DNA of 64,000 nt. It comes from Advenella incenata (GTDB lineage: Bacteria; Pseudomonadota; Gammaproteobacteria; Burkholderiales; Burkholderiaceae_B). Made by a program: the position numbers and the translations under genes. The notes under the pieces are model-generated. The model ran no database searches. It had not been told where the DNA came from and saw only the letters and a list, made by a program, of their open reading frames with translations. Shown piece after piece: positions 53,703 through 63,916 of this stretch. The stretch lies in NCBI RefSeq assembly GCF_004217095.1, contig NZ_SHKO01000002.1, positions 186,001-250,000 on the forward strand. Reading direction: 5' to 3'. The stretch's first letter is position 1. Every line of letters begins with the position of its first letter.

Positions 53703-54494
53703 CTAGAAGCGATAGGCAACACCAAGGGCGCCCACTGCCTGCGATTTGCGCCGGACCAGCGGGCTGTCAGCCGCGTTCCCCATGAGCCGGCTGACACCGG
53801 CAGCGCCGGTGATGCTCCATGTCTTGGTCAGGTCATAACTGAAGCCAAGCCGCAGGGAAACATCCTTGAATCCGGCAGACGGCCGGTATTCGGACAAGCC
53901 GGAGCGAGCCGCCTGCTGCGCATTGATGCCGAAATAACTGTCCATATACTTGGCGTTGGCCCAATTGAGCGACACACTGGGGATGACTTTAAATCGTTCC
54001 GATATTGAATACGGATAAGAGACGCGTGCATTCGCAATGAGTCCGCGCTCGCTTTTGCTGATTGCCTGCGTTGCCGACACCGTGAAGATCGCTCCCCAGG
54101 CGCTCGTTGATACAAAAATACGTGCGCCCAGGGCATTGGACAGCTTGCCGATGCCCTCAGGCGCGTCGCTTTTGCTATATCCCTCCATCATGTTCACGCC
54201 AGCTCCGATAGTCAGTTGCGCAGACTGCCAGATATTCAAGCCCAGACCATCGCCCGAGCGGGCAAAAAAACGCCCGTACTGGGCGTCCACCACGGGAAAG
54301 GGCTGCAGCCGATATTCATCGGCGCCTTCATAGCGCGGGGCTATGGCTGCGCCCAGGCCGAGTTTCAGATGATCGCCATCTGCGGCGTGAGCGGCCGCGG
54401 CTGTCAGGCTCAATAGAGCCAATAGGAGTCGGGACGGGATAGTCGGGGGTAAAAGGGCTTGTGCAGATCGAGGGGTTGAAACGGCATGCTTCAT
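53703..54494 (-). CDS. MipA/OmpV-family outer-membrane protein
   Basis: This 263-residue protein has a signal peptide (cleavage after AHA, about residue 38) and the family start LKLGLGAAIAPRYEGADEYRLQPFPVVDAQYGRFFARSGDGLGLNIW. Beta-strand repeats follow, ending in GALGVAYRF with a C-terminal Phe for barrel assembly. MipA scaffolds murein enzymes in E. coli; OmpV-like proteins serve as porins or adhesins. The exact role is unknown. The gene faces away from the ribosomal cluster. Confidence 0.87.
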   Translation of the reverse strand: MKHAVSTPRSAQALLPPTIPSRLLLALLSLTAAAAHAADGDHLKLGLGAAIAPRYEGADEYRLQPFPVVDAQYGRFFARSGDGLGLNIWQSAQLTIGAGVNMMEGYSKSDAPEGIGKLSNALGARIFVSTSAWGAIFTVSATQAISKSERGLIANARVSYPYSISERFKVIPSVSLNWANAKYMDSYFGINAQQAARSGLSEYRPSAGFKDVSLRLGFSYDLTKTWSITGAAGVSRLMGNAADSPLVRRKSQAVGALGVAYRF

Positions 54495-54776
54495 GCTGGC
54501 TCCAGAGGAAGGAACTTCGGTTTAAGGTTCGTGAAAGAATCTTAAAGACAATCCCTGGGCTTGTCAAAGTACGTCAATGTATCTTATTTTTGAATGAAAA
54601 AGATGCCGGACGGCGCATTGGCCGGGGCTGGAGGGAGTCTGCTATGTTGCGGGAAATGCGCTGTATCTATATATAGATCGCCGTTGGCTTCAGAGGTCGG
54701 GAGGTGGTGGTGATCTGATGGCGGCCGATTGGCGGCGACACTTGGACGGCTGCGCGAAGGCAGTACATTGAAGATC

Positions 54777-54815
54777 CTACAGAGGAACGCTACAGAGGAA
54801 CGCTATCGAGGTAAC
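54777..54815. repeat. Tandem 13-bp repeats
   Basis: CTACAGAGGAACG occurs twice in a row (54777-54789, 54790-54802), followed by a degenerate third copy CTATCGAGGTAAC (54803-54815). It lies upstream of the ribosomal promoter and has no evident function. Confidence 0.7.
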
Positions 54816-54991
54816 CCTACAAAAGGGCAGGCGAGCCTGGGCGGGCCGTCGTCAATGATGGCGCGCCGGTTTTCGTTGACGCTATGGTCGATTAAACCTG
54901 TCACATTCCTTTTTGCCGCGCTCGCAGGCCCTTCTGCCAAAAAAGTTGTTGTTTTTCAAGTAGTAATTGGTCTTTTTAAGGTGTTTTGCAC

Positions 54992-55020
54992 TTGCATCTG
55001 GTATGCAGATAGGATATATT
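54992..55020 (+). promoter_or_regulatory. Probable promoter of the rplN operon
   Basis: TTGCAT (54992-54997) and TATATT (55015-55020) are separated by 17 bases. Transcription would start near 55027, giving a leader of about 260 bases before rplN. A low-match TTGCAC lies 6 bases upstream of the -35 box. Confidence 0.6.
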
Positions 55021-55288
55021 AGAGGACTTCGTTCGTTTACGGGCGAGGAAACTATTTAAACAGATTTCAACCCAGGGTGGCGCACGCAAACTAACGGGCG
55101 CGGCCTGACGGGACCAAAACTGGTTATATGAATAGCATCTGGTGCTTGCTGGCCTGCCTGACGTGCTTGATTTACCCTGGTGTTTATCACAGGTAAATCG
55201 AAAACGAAGTGGGTCGAAATACCAGAAATGGCAAACGGGCTGTCGGGAGACCGGCAGTGTATGTAACTAAGTTGGAACAGGAATAATC

Positions 55289-55657
55289 ATGATCCAAATG
55301 CAAAGCACGCTAGACGTGGCTGATAACACCGGTGCGCGCCGTATTATGTGCATCAAGGTGTTGGGCGGCTCAAAGCGCCGTTACGCAGCCATCGGTGACA
55401 TCATTAAAGTGACTGTCAAGGATGCAGCTCCGCGCGGACGCGTCAAAAAAGGCGAAATCTATAACGCGGTCGTTGTACGTACCGCCAAGGGCGTTCGTCG
55501 TAAAGACGGTTCGCTGATTCGTTTTGGTGGAAACGCAGCTGTACTGCTGAACGCCAAACTTGAACCTATCGGTACACGTATTTTCGGGCCTGTTACGCGT
55601 GAACTGCGTACCGAGCGCTTCATGAAAATCGTGTCACTGGCACCTGAAGTGCTGTAA
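55289..55657 (+). CDS. rplN: 50S ribosomal protein L14
   Basis: This 122-residue protein is full length and begins [33 protein letters not shown], the universal L14 start, and ends [12 protein letters not shown]. It binds 23S rRNA at the subunit interface next to L19. It is the first gene of the cluster here; the S10-operon genes (ending in rpsQ) are not directly upstream, which sets this order apart from E. coli. Confidence 0.99.
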   Translation: MIQMQSTLDVADNTGARRIMCIKVLGGSKRRYAAIGDIIKVTVKDAAPRGRVKKGEIYNAVVVRTAKGVRRKDGSLIRFGGNAAVLLNAKLEPIGTRIFGPVTRELRTERFMKIVSLAPEVL

Positions 55658-55668
55658 GGGGCAGATAG

Positions 55669-55998
55669 ATGGAAAACATTCGTAAAGGTGACGAGGTTAT
55701 CGTCCTTACCGGTCGTGATAAAAAGCGCCGCGGTGTCGTATTGGCCCGTGTTGACGCTAATTACGTCCTGGTTGAAGGCGTGAACGTTGTCAAAAAACAC
55801 ACTAAACCTAATCCGATGAGCAACAATCCCGGCGGCATCATTGATAAAACAATGCCTATTCACGTTTCTAACGTGGCATTGTTCAATCCTGCAACGGGCA
55901 AGGGCGATCGTGTAGGCGTCAAAGAAGTCGATGGACGTAACGTCCGTATTTACCGTTCTAACGGCGAAGTCGTTGGCGCGAAAGCGAAAGGGGCGTAA
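55669..55998 (+). CDS. rplX: 50S ribosomal protein L24
   Basis: This 109-residue protein starts with the KOW motif [26 protein letters not shown] and carries [16 protein letters not shown]24 initiates assembly of the large subunit by binding the 5' domain of 23S rRNA. It starts 12 bases after rplN; no irregularity was seen. Confidence 0.98.
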   Translation: MENIRKGDEVIVLTGRDKKRRGVVLARVDANYVLVEGVNVVKKHTKPNPMSNNPGGIIDKTMPIHVSNVALFNPATGKGDRVGVKEVDGRNVRIYRSNGEVVGAKAKGA

Positions 55999-56000
55999 TC

Positions 56001-56540
56001 ATGGCTCGTTTGCAAGACTTATACAACAGCAAGATTGCTGGCGAAATGAAGAAACAGTTCGGTTACGAAAGTGACATGGAAGTGCCTCGCATTACCAAGA
56101 TCACACTGAACATGGGCGTTTCTGAAGCCGTTGCTGACAAAAAAGTGATCGAACACGCTGTTTCAGACCTGACAAAAATTGCCGGTCAGAAACCCGTGGT
56201 GACTAAAACCAAAAAGGCGATTGCCGGTTTTAAAATCCGTGAAAACTATCCTATCGGCTGCATGGTGACATTGCGCGGTCAGCGTATGTACGAGTTTCTG
56301 GATCGTCTGGTTACGATCGCATTGCCTCGTGTGCGCGACTTCCGTGGTATCTCCGGTCGCGCGTTCGATGGTCGTGGTAACTACAACGTTGGGGTGAAAG
56401 AGCAAATCATTTTCCCTGAAATTGAATACGACAAAATCGACGCACTGCGTGGCCTGAATATCAGTATCACAACGACAGCTAAGACAGACGAAGAAGCCAA
56501 AGCGCTGCTAACAGCCTTCAGCTTCCCGTTTCGTAACTAA
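56001..56540 (+). CDS. rplE: 50S ribosomal protein L5
   Basis: This 179-residue protein has [57 protein letters not shown] and [20 protein letters not shown], the L5 hallmarks. It binds 5S rRNA and contacts the P-site tRNA. It lies 3 bases after rplX. Confidence 0.99.
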   Translation: MARLQDLYNSKIAGEMKKQFGYESDMEVPRITKITLNMGVSEAVADKKVIEHAVSDLTKIAGQKPVVTKTKKAIAGFKIRENYPIGCMVTLRGQRMYEFLDRLVTIALPRVRDFRGISGRAFDGRGNYNVGVKEQIIFPEIEYDKIDALRGLNISITTTAKTDEEAKALLTAFSFPFRN

Positions 56541-56551
56541 GGGGCGATGAC

Positions 56552-56857
56552 GTGGCAAAACTTTCACTCATCAATCGCGATATCAAACGCGCCAAACTGG
56601 TTGAGAAATTCGCAGCCAAACGTGCAGCACTGACAGCGATCATTAACGACACATCGAAATCCGACGAAGAGCGCTACGACGCACGTTTGAAATTACAGCA
56701 ATTACCGCGTAATGCAAACCCAACTCGTATGCGTAACCGTTGCGTTATCACCGGACGCCCACGTGGCGTGTTCAGCAAATTTGGTTTGACCCGTCACAAA
56801 CTGCGCGAGATGGCAATGCGCGGAGAAGTGCCCGGTATGACCAAGGCTAGCTGGTAG
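56552..56857 (+). CDS. rpsN: 30S ribosomal protein S14 (zinc-free long form)
   Basis: This 101-residue protein is of the long, zinc-independent type: it lacks the CXXC pair of the short form and has [30 protein letters not shown]. Translation starts with GTG, with AAGGGGCG upstream. It assembles in the 30S head near the decoding region. Confidence 0.98.
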   Translation: MAKLSLINRDIKRAKLVEKFAAKRAALTAIINDTSKSDEERYDARLKLQQLPRNANPTRMRNRCVITGRPRGVFSKFGLTRHKLREMAMRGEVPGMTKASW

Positions 56858-56868
56858 GAGAATAAATT

Positions 56869-57264
56869 ATGAGCATGAGCGATCCAATCGCCGATATGCT
56901 GACGCGTATCCGTAACGCGCAGCAAGTCGAGAAAGTCTCGGTATCGATGCCCTCCTCTAAGCTGAAAGTGGCTATTGCCACCGTGCTGAAAGAAGAAGGT
57001 TATATCGAGAGCTTTGAAATCAAAGGTGAAAAAGCCAAGCCCGAGCTTGAAATTTCACTGAAATACTACGCGGGACGTCCCGTGATCGAACGCATTGACC
57101 GCGTATCACGTCCTGGACTGCGCATCTACAAAGGCCGTGCTGCCATCCCTCAGGTGATGAACGGTCTGGGCGTAGCCATCGTCTCCACTTCACGTGGCGT
57201 CATGACAGACCGCAAGGCCCGTCATGAAGGCGTGGGCGGCGAAGTTCTGTGTTACGTGGCATAA
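56869..57264 (+). CDS. rpsH: 30S ribosomal protein S8
   Basis: This 131-residue protein begins [18 protein letters not shown] and ends with [26 protein letters not shown], the conserved S8 C-terminus. It binds helix 21 of 16S rRNA. In E. coli S8 is the translational repressor of the spc operon by binding near rplE; the same may hold here. AGGAG lies 8 bases before the ATG. Confidence 0.99.
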   Translation: MSMSDPIADMLTRIRNAQQVEKVSVSMPSSKLKVAIATVLKEEGYIESFEIKGEKAKPELEISLKYYAGRPVIERIDRVSRPGLRIYKGRAAIPQVMNGLGVAIVSTSRGVMTDRKARHEGVGGEVLCYVA

Positions 57265-57274
57265 GGAGAAGAAT

Positions 57275-57808
57275 ATGTCACGTATAGCAAAATATCCTGT
57301 TGAAGTCCCTAAAGGTGTTGAAGTTAGCATCACGGACAGCAACATTCATGTTAAAGGCCCTTTGGGTGAACTGAACCAGCAATTGGGCGGCGAAGTCGCT
57401 CTCAAGCTGGACGACGGCAAAATCTCTTTTACCGTGGCTGATGATTCACGCCATGCAAAAGAAATGTCCGGCACTCTGCGCGCCCTGGTAAACAATATGG
57501 TTACCGGCGTCAGCAAGGGTTTCGAACGTCGTCTGAATCTGGTTGGCGTGGGTTACCGTGCCCAGGTTCAGGGAGATTCACTCAAGCTTCAACTTGGTTT
57601 CTCGCATGACATCGTGCACCCGCTGCCAAAAAGCGTGAAAGCCGAATGCCCCACTCAGACCGAAATCGTTCTGAAGAGCTTCGACAAACAGGCTGTTGGC
57701 CAGGTTGCCGCGAAAGTCCGCGCCTATCGTCCACCAGAGCCCTACAAAGGCAAAGGTGTTCGTTATGCTGACGAACGCGTCATCATCAAAGAAACCAAGA
57801 AGAAATAA
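57275..57808 (+). CDS. rplF: 50S ribosomal protein L6
   Basis: This 177-residue protein has two related domains. It starts [19 protein letters not shown], and ends with [25 protein letters not shown], which contains the L6 signature. ATG 57275 with AAGGAGAA upstream is the right start; the frame is open further upstream inside rpsH. L6 sits near the factor-binding site. Confidence 0.98.
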   Translation: MSRIAKYPVEVPKGVEVSITDSNIHVKGPLGELNQQLGGEVALKLDDGKISFTVADDSRHAKEMSGTLRALVNNMVTGVSKGFERRLNLVGVGYRAQVQGDSLKLQLGFSHDIVHPLPKSVKAECPTQTEIVLKSFDKQAVGQVAAKVRAYRPPEPYKGKGVRYADERVIIKETKKK

Positions 57809-57829
57809 TAGCGCAGGCAAGGATATATC

Positions 57830-58195
57830 ATGGACAAAAAATTATCCCGTTTGCGTCGTGCAGTGGCGACTCGCCGGAAAATTGCAGAGCTCGGTACATA
57901 CCGTCTGGCAGTTCACCGTTCGAATCTTCACATTTACGCAAACGTTATTTCGCCGGAAGGCGACAAGGTGTTGTTAACCGCTTCTACGCTCGAGCCAGAA
58001 GTCCGCAAGGAACTGGCCGAAGGCAAGAAAAATGGTGGCAACGTTGAGGCAGCCGTCATCGTTGGAAAACGGGTTGCCGAGAAAGCCAAGGCAGCGGGTA
58101 TCGAGTCTGTAGCATTCGACCGTGCCGGTTTCCGTTACCATGGCCGCGTCAAGGCGCTGGCCGAAGCCGCGCGTGAAGCCGGCCTCAAGATCTAA
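57830..58195 (+). CDS. rplR: 50S ribosomal protein L18
   Basis: This 121-residue protein begins [40 protein letters not shown] and ends [26 protein letters not shown]. It binds 5S rRNA with L5 and links it to 23S rRNA. Confidence 0.99.
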   Translation: MDKKLSRLRRAVATRRKIAELGTYRLAVHRSNLHIYANVISPEGDKVLLTASTLEPEVRKELAEGKKNGGNVEAAVIVGKRVAEKAKAAGIESVAFDRAGFRYHGRVKALAEAAREAGLKI

Positions 58196-58210
58196 TCGAG
58201 GAATTGTCAA

Positions 58211-58732
58211 ATGGCAAAAGCACAAGGCAAGAACGCCCCTGAGCAAGAACGCGATGACGGTTTTCGCGAGAAGATGATTGCGGTCAACCGTGTGACCAAG
58301 GTAGTTAAAGGTGGTCGCACAATGAGCTTCGCAGCCCTGACAGTAGTCGGTGATGGCGATGGCCGCATCGGTATGGGTAAAGGTAAAGCACGTGAGGTGC
58401 CCGTCGCAGTTCAGAAAGCAATGGAACAGGCCCGTCGTGGCATGGTTCGTATAGCTCTGAAAGAGGGTACCCTGCATCATACCGTCGTGGGTAAACATGG
58501 CGCATCTACCGTTTTGATTTCACCGGCTGCCGAAGGTACCGGAGTGATCGCCGGCGGTCCAATGCGCGCCATCTTCGAAGTGATGGGTGTACGCAACGTG
58601 GTTGCCAAGAGCCTGGGCTCAAGCAATCCGTACAACCTGGTACGCGCAACATTGAACGGTCTGAACGCCTGCCTGACACCTTCCGAGGTGGCAGCCAAGC
58701 GCGGCAAATCGGTCGAAGAGATTCTGGGGTAA
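58211..58732 (+). CDS. rpsE: 30S ribosomal protein S5
   Basis: This 173-residue protein has the S5 N-terminal domain [49 protein letters not shown] and C-terminal signature [26 protein letters not shown]. It shapes the mRNA entry and affects accuracy; the VVKGGR loop is the region where spectinomycin-resistance changes map in E. coli. Confidence 0.99.
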   Translation: MAKAQGKNAPEQERDDGFREKMIAVNRVTKVVKGGRTMSFAALTVVGDGDGRIGMGKGKAREVPVAVQKAMEQARRGMVRIALKEGTLHHTVVGKHGASTVLISPAAEGTGVIAGGPMRAIFEVMGVRNVVAKSLGSSNPYNLVRATLNGLNACLTPSEVAAKRGKSVEEILG

Positions 58733-58735
58733 ATG

Positions 58736-58924
58736 ATGGCACAGAAGAAGCAAATTAAAGTCACGCTTGTTCGGTCCGTTATCGGCACCAAACAAAGTCA
58801 CCGCGATACAGTTCGCGGGTTGGGTTTGGGTAAAGTAAACAGCAGCCGTGTGCTGGTGGATACACCGGAAGTTCGCGGGATGATTCGCACAGTCGATTAT
58901 CTCGTGTCCGTTTCGGAAGCCTGA
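58736..58924 (+). CDS. rpmD: 50S ribosomal protein L30
   Basis: This 62-residue protein has [50 protein letters not shown], the complete L30 fold. Two ATG codons in a row (58733 and 58736) follow the rpsE stop; the second has GGGG 6 bases upstream and gives the usual MAQKKQIK start. Confidence 0.97.
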   Translation: MAQKKQIKVTLVRSVIGTKQSHRDTVRGLGLGKVNSSRVLVDTPEVRGMIRTVDYLVSVSEA

Positions 58925-58947
58925 AGCCTTATCGTAAAGGAATAGAG

Positions 58948-59391
58948 ATGTCCGAAATGCAACTCAACTCATTGTCCCCCGCTGAAGGCAGCAAGCATGC
59001 CCGGCGCCGTGTTGGTCGCGGCATTGGTTCAGGCTTCGGTAAAACAGCCGGTCGTGGACACAAAGGTCAGAAATCACGCTCAGGCGGCTTTCATAAAGTC
59101 GGCTTCGAGGGTGGTCAGATGCCCCTGCAACGTCGTTTGCCAAAACGTGGCTTTACACCTTTGGGTCAGCACCTGTACGCAGAAGTACGTTTGTCTGAAC
59201 TGCAGAAGGTAACTGGCGACGAAATCGATGTTCAGGTGCTCAAGCAGCAAGGTTTTATTGGTCAGCAAGTACGTTATGTGAAAGTCATCAAGTCTGGTGA
59301 TCTTTCCCGTAAAGTATCCCTCAAAGGGCTGACAGCAACAGCCGGTGCCCGCGCAGCGATCGAAGCCGCTGGTGGTTCATTCGCTGAGTAA
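58948..59391 (+). CDS. rplO: 50S ribosomal protein L15
   Basis: This 147-residue protein starts [41 protein letters not shown] after three extra residues, the Gly/Arg-rich extension that penetrates 23S rRNA. The end GGSFAE is typical. It is followed by secY after 11 bases. Confidence 0.99.
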   Translation: MSEMQLNSLSPAEGSKHARRRVGRGIGSGFGKTAGRGHKGQKSRSGGFHKVGFEGGQMPLQRRLPKRGFTPLGQHLYAEVRLSELQKVTGDEIDVQVLKQQGFIGQQVRYVKVIKSGDLSRKVSLKGLTATAGARAAIEAAGGSFAE

Positions 59392-59402
59392 AAGGGGTCA
59401 AA

Positions 59403-60737
59403 GTGGCTAAAGCACAGGCAGCAGGAAAAGCAGGTAGCGGTAAGAAATACGGCGACCTCAGGCAGCGTCTTGTGTTCCTGATTCTCGCGCTGATCGTGTA
59501 TCGGCTGGGTACGCATATTCCGGTGCCGGGTATTAATCCCGATGCCATGCGCCAGCTGTTCAATTCGCAATCGGGCGGGATTCTGGGCCTCTTTAACATG
59601 TTCTCGGGCGGCGCGCTGTCGCGCTTCTCGGTATTTGCTCTGGGTATCATGCCGTATATTTCGGCATCGATTATCATGCAGCTGGTCAGCTCCGTCGTGC
59701 CTTCTCTTGAGGCAATCAAGAAAGAAGGCGAGGCTGGTCGTCGCAAGATAACCCAATACACACGCTACGGCACGGTGTTGCTCGCGCTGGTGCAATCCTT
59801 TGGTATTGCTGCCACGCTGCAGGCTCAGCCGGATCTGGTCAATGCACCGGGGCCCATGTTTGTCTTTACGACAGTGGTCACCCTGGTAACCGGAACCATG
59901 TTCGTGATGTGGCTTGGAGAGCAAATTACCGAGCGCGGTCTTGGCAATGGTATTTCAATCCTGATTTTTGCAGGTATTGTGGCCGGCCTGCCAACCGCTC
60001 TGGCAAGCATGTTCGAGCTGGTCAGTCAGAATCAGATCGGAACGGTGTCCGCACTGTTTATTCTGGTCCTGGTGGTTGCGATTACTGCATTGGTGGTGTT
60101 TGTTGAGCGTGGTCAACGCCGGATTACGGTGAACTACGCCAAGCGTCAAGTCGGCAACAAGGTTTATGGCGGTCAGAGTTCGCATCTGCCCCTGAAGCTG
60201 AATATGGCAGGTGTGATTCCTCCCATCTTCGCTTCGTCCATCATCCTGTTTCCGGCGACCATTGCCAGCTGGTTTTCGCAGTCAAGTAACATGCGCTGGT
60301 TAAGCGACACTGCAGCGGCGCTGCAGCCTGGTCAACCCCTGTATGTGACAGTATTCACCGCTTTGGTTGTGTTCTTCTGCTTTTTCTATACCGCGCTGGT
60401 ATTTAACAGCCGGGAAACTGCAGACAATCTGAAGAAAAGCGGCGCATTTGTTCCGGGTATTCGTCCGGGGCTGCAGACATCAAAATATATCGACAAAATT
60501 TTGATGCGCCTGACACTGATCGGTGCCATTTACATCACTCTGGTGTGCCTGGTTCCCGAGTTTCTCCGGATGCAGTGGCAGAATGTACCGTTTTATTTTG
60601 GCGGCACCTCGCTGTTGATTATCGTGGTGGTAACAATGGATTTCATGGCGCAGGTACAGGCCTATATGATGTCCCACCAGTATGATTCGCTGCTCAAGAA
60701 GACAAGTTTTAAGGGTTCGAGCTTACCTATGAGATAG
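59403..60737 (+). CDS. secY: Protein translocase channel subunit SecY
   Basis: This 444-residue inner-membrane protein has ten membrane segments. Landmarks are [10 protein letters not shown] in the first loop, [38 protein letters not shown] and the cytoplasmic loops with [17 protein letters not shown] near the end. With SecE and SecG it forms the Sec channel. The start codon is GTG, preceded by AAAAGGGG. It is the last large spc-operon gene. Confidence 0.99.
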   Translation: MAKAQAAGKAGSGKKYGDLRQRLVFLILALIVYRLGTHIPVPGINPDAMRQLFNSQSGGILGLFNMFSGGALSRFSVFALGIMPYISASIIMQLVSSVVPSLEAIKKEGEAGRRKITQYTRYGTVLLALVQSFGIAATLQAQPDLVNAPGPMFVFTTVVTLVTGTMFVMWLGEQITERGLGNGISILIFAGIVAGLPTALASMFELVSQNQIGTVSALFILVLVVAITALVVFVERGQRRITVNYAKRQVGNKVYGGQSSHLPLKLNMAGVIPPIFASSIILFPATIASWFSQSSNMRWLSDTAAALQPGQPLYVTVFTALVVFFCFFYTALVFNSRETADNLKKSGAFVPGIRPGLQTSKYIDKILMRLTLIGAIYITLVCLVPEFLRMQWQNVPFYFGGTSLLIIVVVTMDFMAQVQAYMMSHQYDSLLKKTSFKGSSLPMR

Positions 60738-60740
60738 ATC

Positions 60741-60959
60741 ATGGCCAAGGATGACGTCATACAAATGCAGGGTGAGGTTGTCGAGAACCTCCCGAACGCA
60801 ACATTTCGTGTAAAGCTCGAAAACGGACATGTGGTTCTTGGCCACATTTCCGGCAAGATGCGAATGCACTATATTCGGATTCTTCCGGGTGACAAGGTAA
60901 CCGTGGAACTCACGCCCTATGACCTTTCACGTGCAAGAATCGTCTTCCGCTCTAAATAA
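60741..60959 (+). CDS. infA: Translation initiation factor IF-1
   Basis: This 72-residue OB-fold protein reads [72 protein letters not shown]; the [19 protein letters not shown] segment is diagnostic. It occupies the 30S A site during initiation. The location between secY and rpmJ is usual for beta-proteobacteria and differs from E. coli, where infA stands alone. Confidence 0.98.
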   Translation: MAKDDVIQMQGEVVENLPNATFRVKLENGHVVLGHISGKMRMHYIRILPGDKVTVELTPYDLSRARIVFRSK

Positions 60960-60984
60960 GCGGAAACAAAACTAGGAGTCAACC

Positions 60985-61098
60985 ATGAAGGTAATGGCAT
61001 CGGTAAAAAAGATCTGCCGTCATTGCAAGATCATTAAACGACACGGAGTTGTACGAGTAATTTGTACAGATCCACGTCACAAGCAGCGTCAGGGTTAA
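60985..61098 (+). CDS. rpmJ: 50S ribosomal protein L36 (zinc-binding form)
   Basis: This 37-residue protein begins [20 protein letters not shown] and ends DPRHKQRQG. Zinc ligands C11, C14, C27 and H32 are present, so it is the zinc-dependent (C+) type, which many bacteria replace by a zinc-free paralogue when zinc is short. AGGAG lies 6 bases before the ATG. Its small size makes it easy to miss. Confidence 0.97.
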   Translation: MKVMASVKKICRHCKIIKRHGVVRVICTDPRHKQRQG

Positions 61099-61129
61099 TC
61101 CTGGCGCATCGATTTAACGAGGAACAGAC

Positions 61130-61495
61130 ATGGCCCGTATAGCTGGCATTAACATTCCGCCGCATCAGCATGCTGAAATCGGTCTGACCGCTATTTTTGG
61201 CATCGGACGCACTCGCTCTCGCAAAATTTGCGAAACAGCCGGTGTGGCCTTTGACAAGAAAGTGAAAGATCTGACAGATGCAGAACTCGAGAAAATCCGT
61301 GAACAGATTGGTCAGTTCACAGTCGAGGGTGATTTGCGTCGTGAAGTACAACTTTCGATTAAACGTCTGATTGACCTGGGTACCTACCGTGGTCTGCGTC
61401 ATAAACGTGGTCTGCCCGTTCGCGGTCAGCGCACACGTACAAACGCACGTACACGCAAGGGCCCACGTCGTTCAGCACAATCACTGAAGAAATAA
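61130..61495 (+). CDS. rpsM: 30S ribosomal protein S13
   Basis: This 121-residue protein starts [35 protein letters not shown] and ends with [29 protein letters not shown], the S13 signature. It bridges the 30S head to the 50S subunit. It opens the alpha-operon part of the cluster. Confidence 0.99.
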   Translation: MARIAGINIPPHQHAEIGLTAIFGIGRTRSRKICETAGVAFDKKVKDLTDAELEKIREQIGQFTVEGDLRREVQLSIKRLIDLGTYRGLRHKRGLPVRGQRTRTNARTRKGPRRSAQSLKK

Positions 61496-61507
61496 TCGGG
61501 GTAGATT

Positions 61508-61906
61508 ATGGCGAAAGCTTCTGGCGGCGCTGCACGCGCACGCAAAAAAATTAGAAAGGTTGTATCGGACGGTATTGCACACGTTCATGCATCTTTCAAC
61601 AACACAATCATCACAATTACTGACCGTCAAGGCAATGCCTTGTCATGGGCGACGTCGGGTGGCGCGGGCTTTAAAGGCTCACGTAAATCGACGCCTTTTG
61701 CAGCGCAGGTTGCAGCCGAGTCAGCGGGCCGTGTAGCATTGGAATATGGTATCAAAACACTGGAAGTACGTATCAAGGGCCCTGGTCCTGGTCGTGAATC
61801 TTCAGTGCGTGCATTGAATGCACTGGGTATCAAAATTTCCAGTATCTCAGACATCACGCCAGTCCCGCATAACGGTTGCCGCCCTCCTAAACGCCGTCGT
61901 ATTTAA
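61508..61906 (+). CDS. rpsK: 30S ribosomal protein S11
   Basis: This 132-residue protein has [49 protein letters not shown] and ends with [12 protein letters not shown]. It forms part of the 30S platform next to the mRNA exit. No anomaly. Confidence 0.99.
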   Translation: MAKASGGAARARKKIRKVVSDGIAHVHASFNNTIITITDRQGNALSWATSGGAGFKGSRKSTPFAAQVAAESAGRVALEYGIKTLEVRIKGPGPGRESSVRALNALGIKISSISDITPVPHNGCRPPKRRRI

Positions 61907-61923
61907 TTTAGCAAGGGAAAATA

Positions 61924-62547
61924 ATGGCACGATATACTGGACCAAAATGCAAACTTTCGCGTCGCGAAGGCATTGATCTGTTCCTGAAGAGCGCACGTCG
62001 TTCACTCGACTCCAAATGCAAGCTTGACTCCAAACCCGGTCAGCACGGCCGCACCTCTGGTGCCCGTACGTCCGACTACGGCCTGCAACTGCGTGAAAAG
62101 CAAAAACTGAAACGTATGTACGGTGTGCTTGAAAAGCAATTCCGTAAATACTTCGCTGAAGCTGAGCGTCGCCGTGGCAACACTGGCGAGACCCTGATTC
62201 AGTTGCTCGAATCACGTCTGGACAACGTTGTATACCGTATGGGTTACGGTTCAACACGTGCAGAAGCCCGTCAACTGGTTGCCCATGGTGCAATCGAGCT
62301 GAACGGTCACAAAGCAGACATTCCATCAATGCTGGTCAGCAGCGGTGATGTTGTTTCTGTTCGTGAAAAGTCCAAAACACAGGCTCGTATCAAAGAGTCT
62401 ATGGATCTGGCATCCGGCAACGGTCTGCCACAGTGGGTTGAAGTAGACACCAGCAAACTGACTGGTACCTTCAAACAGGCGCCGGATCGCGCTGATGTCG
62501 CTCGTGATATCAACGAATCCATGATCGTCGAGCTGTACTCACGTTAA
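61924..62547 (+). CDS. rpsD: 30S ribosomal protein S4
   Basis: This 207-residue protein begins [42 protein letters not shown] and has the S4 domain [34 protein letters not shown]. It is of the zinc-free form (no CXXC cluster beyond single cysteines). S4 nucleates 30S assembly and in E. coli represses the alpha operon. A terminator-like hairpin follows. Confidence 0.99.
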   Translation: MARYTGPKCKLSRREGIDLFLKSARRSLDSKCKLDSKPGQHGRTSGARTSDYGLQLREKQKLKRMYGVLEKQFRKYFAEAERRRGNTGETLIQLLESRLDNVVYRMGYGSTRAEARQLVAHGAIELNGHKADIPSMLVSSGDVVSVREKSKTQARIKESMDLASGNGLPQWVEVDTSKLTGTFKQAPDRADVARDINESMIVELYSR

Positions 62548-62555
62548 TGCATCAA

Positions 62556-62590
62556 GAAAAACAGGGAACCAATACGGTTTCCTGTTTTTT
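62556..62590 (+). terminator. Terminator-like hairpin between rpsD and rpoA
   Basis: AAAAACAGGGAACC pairs with GGTTTCCTGTTTTTT (arms about 62557-62570 and 62576-62590; one G-U pair), with a 5-nt loop and T-rich end. It starts within 10 bases of the rpsD stop. It is probably a partial terminator, because rpoA lies 91 bases further on in the same direction. Confidence 0.75.
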
Positions 62591-62680
62591 GCAGTTTCAG
62601 ATTTTATCCAAGTAGTATTTATCTTATCCATCAGCCTTATCGGTGTAACGAGCCGAGGGTATTGAAAAGGACACAGAGTT

Positions 62681-63664
62681 ATGTCTCAAGGTTTTTTGAA
62701 ACCCCGTTCCATTGAAGTCACACCGGTTACCGAGAACCACGCTAAAGTGGTTATGGAACCGTTTGAACGTGGTTATGGCCACACGCTGGGTAACGCGCTG
62801 CGTCGCATTTTGCTGTCTTCCATGACAGGTTTTGCGCCTACAGAAGTGCAGATTACAGGTGTGGTTCATGAGTACTCTACGCTGACAGGCGTGCGTGAAG
62901 ATGTCGTTGACATCGTTCTGAACCTGAAGGGCATTGTATTCAAACTGAACAATCGTGAAGAAGTGACCGTTACGCTGCGCAAATCAGGCTCCGGCCCGGT
63001 ATTGGCCAGCGATATCGATCTGCCTCACGACGTAGAAATTATCAATCCGAATCACGTGATTGCGACGCTGACAGACAACGGCAAGCTCGAAATGCAAATC
63101 AAGATCGAGCAGGGTCGTGGTTATGTAGCTGGCAATATGCGCGCACTGACCGACGAGCGTTCGCACACCATCGGCCGTATCCAGATGGACGCCTCTTTCA
63201 GCCCCGTGCGCCGCGTCAGCTATGCTGTCGAAAGCGCCCGTGTTGAACAGCGTACCGACCTGGACAAGCTGATTCTGGATATTGAAACAAACGGCGTGAT
63301 TTCTCCTGAAGAAGCCGTGCGTCAGTCTGCCCGTATCCTGATGGACCAGATTTCCGTATTTGCAGCCCTGGAAGGCGCCAGCGATACATTCGAAACACCG
63401 GTCCGCGGCGTACCGCAAATTGATCCGGTCCTGCTGCGTCCTGTTGACGATCTCGAACTGACCGTTCGTTCGGCCAACTGCCTCAAAGCAGAAAACATCT
63501 ATTACATTGGTGATCTGATCCAGCGTACTGAAAACGAGCTGCTCAAAACACCGAACCTGGGCCGTAAATCTTTGAATGAAATCAAGGAAGTACTGGCTGC
63601 ACGTGGCCTGACCCTGGGCATGAAGCTGGAAAGCTGGCCGCCACTGGGTCTTGAGCGTCCTTAA
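62681..63664 (+). CDS. rpoA: RNA polymerase alpha subunit
   Basis: This 327-residue protein has the N-terminal assembly domain (1-233; [23 protein letters not shown]) and the C-terminal DNA- and activator-binding domain (about 245-327; [70 protein letters not shown]). It is full length. A dimer starts RNA polymerase assembly. An rpsD hairpin precedes it and a 252-bp gap follows before rplQ, so its dosage may be set partly apart from the ribosomal proteins. Confidence 0.99.
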   Translation: MSQGFLKPRSIEVTPVTENHAKVVMEPFERGYGHTLGNALRRILLSSMTGFAPTEVQITGVVHEYSTLTGVREDVVDIVLNLKGIVFKLNNREEVTVTLRKSGSGPVLASDIDLPHDVEIINPNHVIATLTDNGKLEMQIKIEQGRGYVAGNMRALTDERSHTIGRIQMDASFSPVRRVSYAVESARVEQRTDLDKLILDIETNGVISPEEAVRQSARILMDQISVFAALEGASDTFETPVRGVPQIDPVLLRPVDDLELTVRSANCLKAENIYYIGDLIQRTENELLKTPNLGRKSLNEIKEVLAARGLTLGMKLESWPPLGLERP

Positions 63665-63675
63665 GGTTCAATAGT

Positions 63676-63707
63676 GTTGGCAGCAGGCCTCAAAGCCTGC
63701 CGCCAGC
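63676..63707 (+). other. Hairpin after rpoA
   Basis: TGGCAGCAGGC (63678-63688) pairs with GCCTGCCGCCA (63695-63705) with one A-C mismatch and a 6-nt loop, 13 bases after the rpoA stop. No T tract follows, so it is more likely a processing or stability element than an intrinsic terminator. Confidence 0.5.
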
Positions 63708-63830
63708 ATGAGCCCTGGCTCATATTTGCTGTAAAATTGCAGGTTCCCGCAAGGGGCCAAAAGAACCGGATAGTTTCGGGTATTTCATATATGATCTCCT
63801 GATTCTGTTCCTATACCAACCGGACCGCCA

Positions 63831-63850
63831 GTTATGACAGCCGTCATAAC
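63831..63850 (+). repeat. Inverted repeat GTTATGAC-N4-GTCATAAC before rplQ
   Basis: Perfect 8-bp arms (63831-63838 and 63843-63850) with a 4-nt spacer lie 67 bases upstream of rplQ. It could be an mRNA hairpin in the rplQ leader or a protein-binding site. Confidence 0.55.
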
Positions 63851-63916
63851 AGGATAGAAGAACCGGTCAAACAGACGGCATAAGCTGTCTTTAACTTAGA
63901 TTCAAAGGAAATTATT

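Larger units (their letters stand above)
54495..55288. other. Gene-free stretch before the ribosomal-protein cluster
   Basis: These 794 bases contain a 13-bp tandem repeat (54777-54815), a 14-bp palindrome ATCTATATATAGAT (54665-54678), a consensus-like promoter (54992-55020) and a leader of about 260 bases before rplN. A 97-codon open frame (54729-55022) lacks a ribosome site and spans the repeats and promoter; I do not accept it. Confidence 0.6.

Noticed and set aside
54729-55022. Open frame of 97 codons before rplN
   Set aside because: It contains the tandem repeats and the ribosomal promoter, has no good ribosome site and no family similarity.
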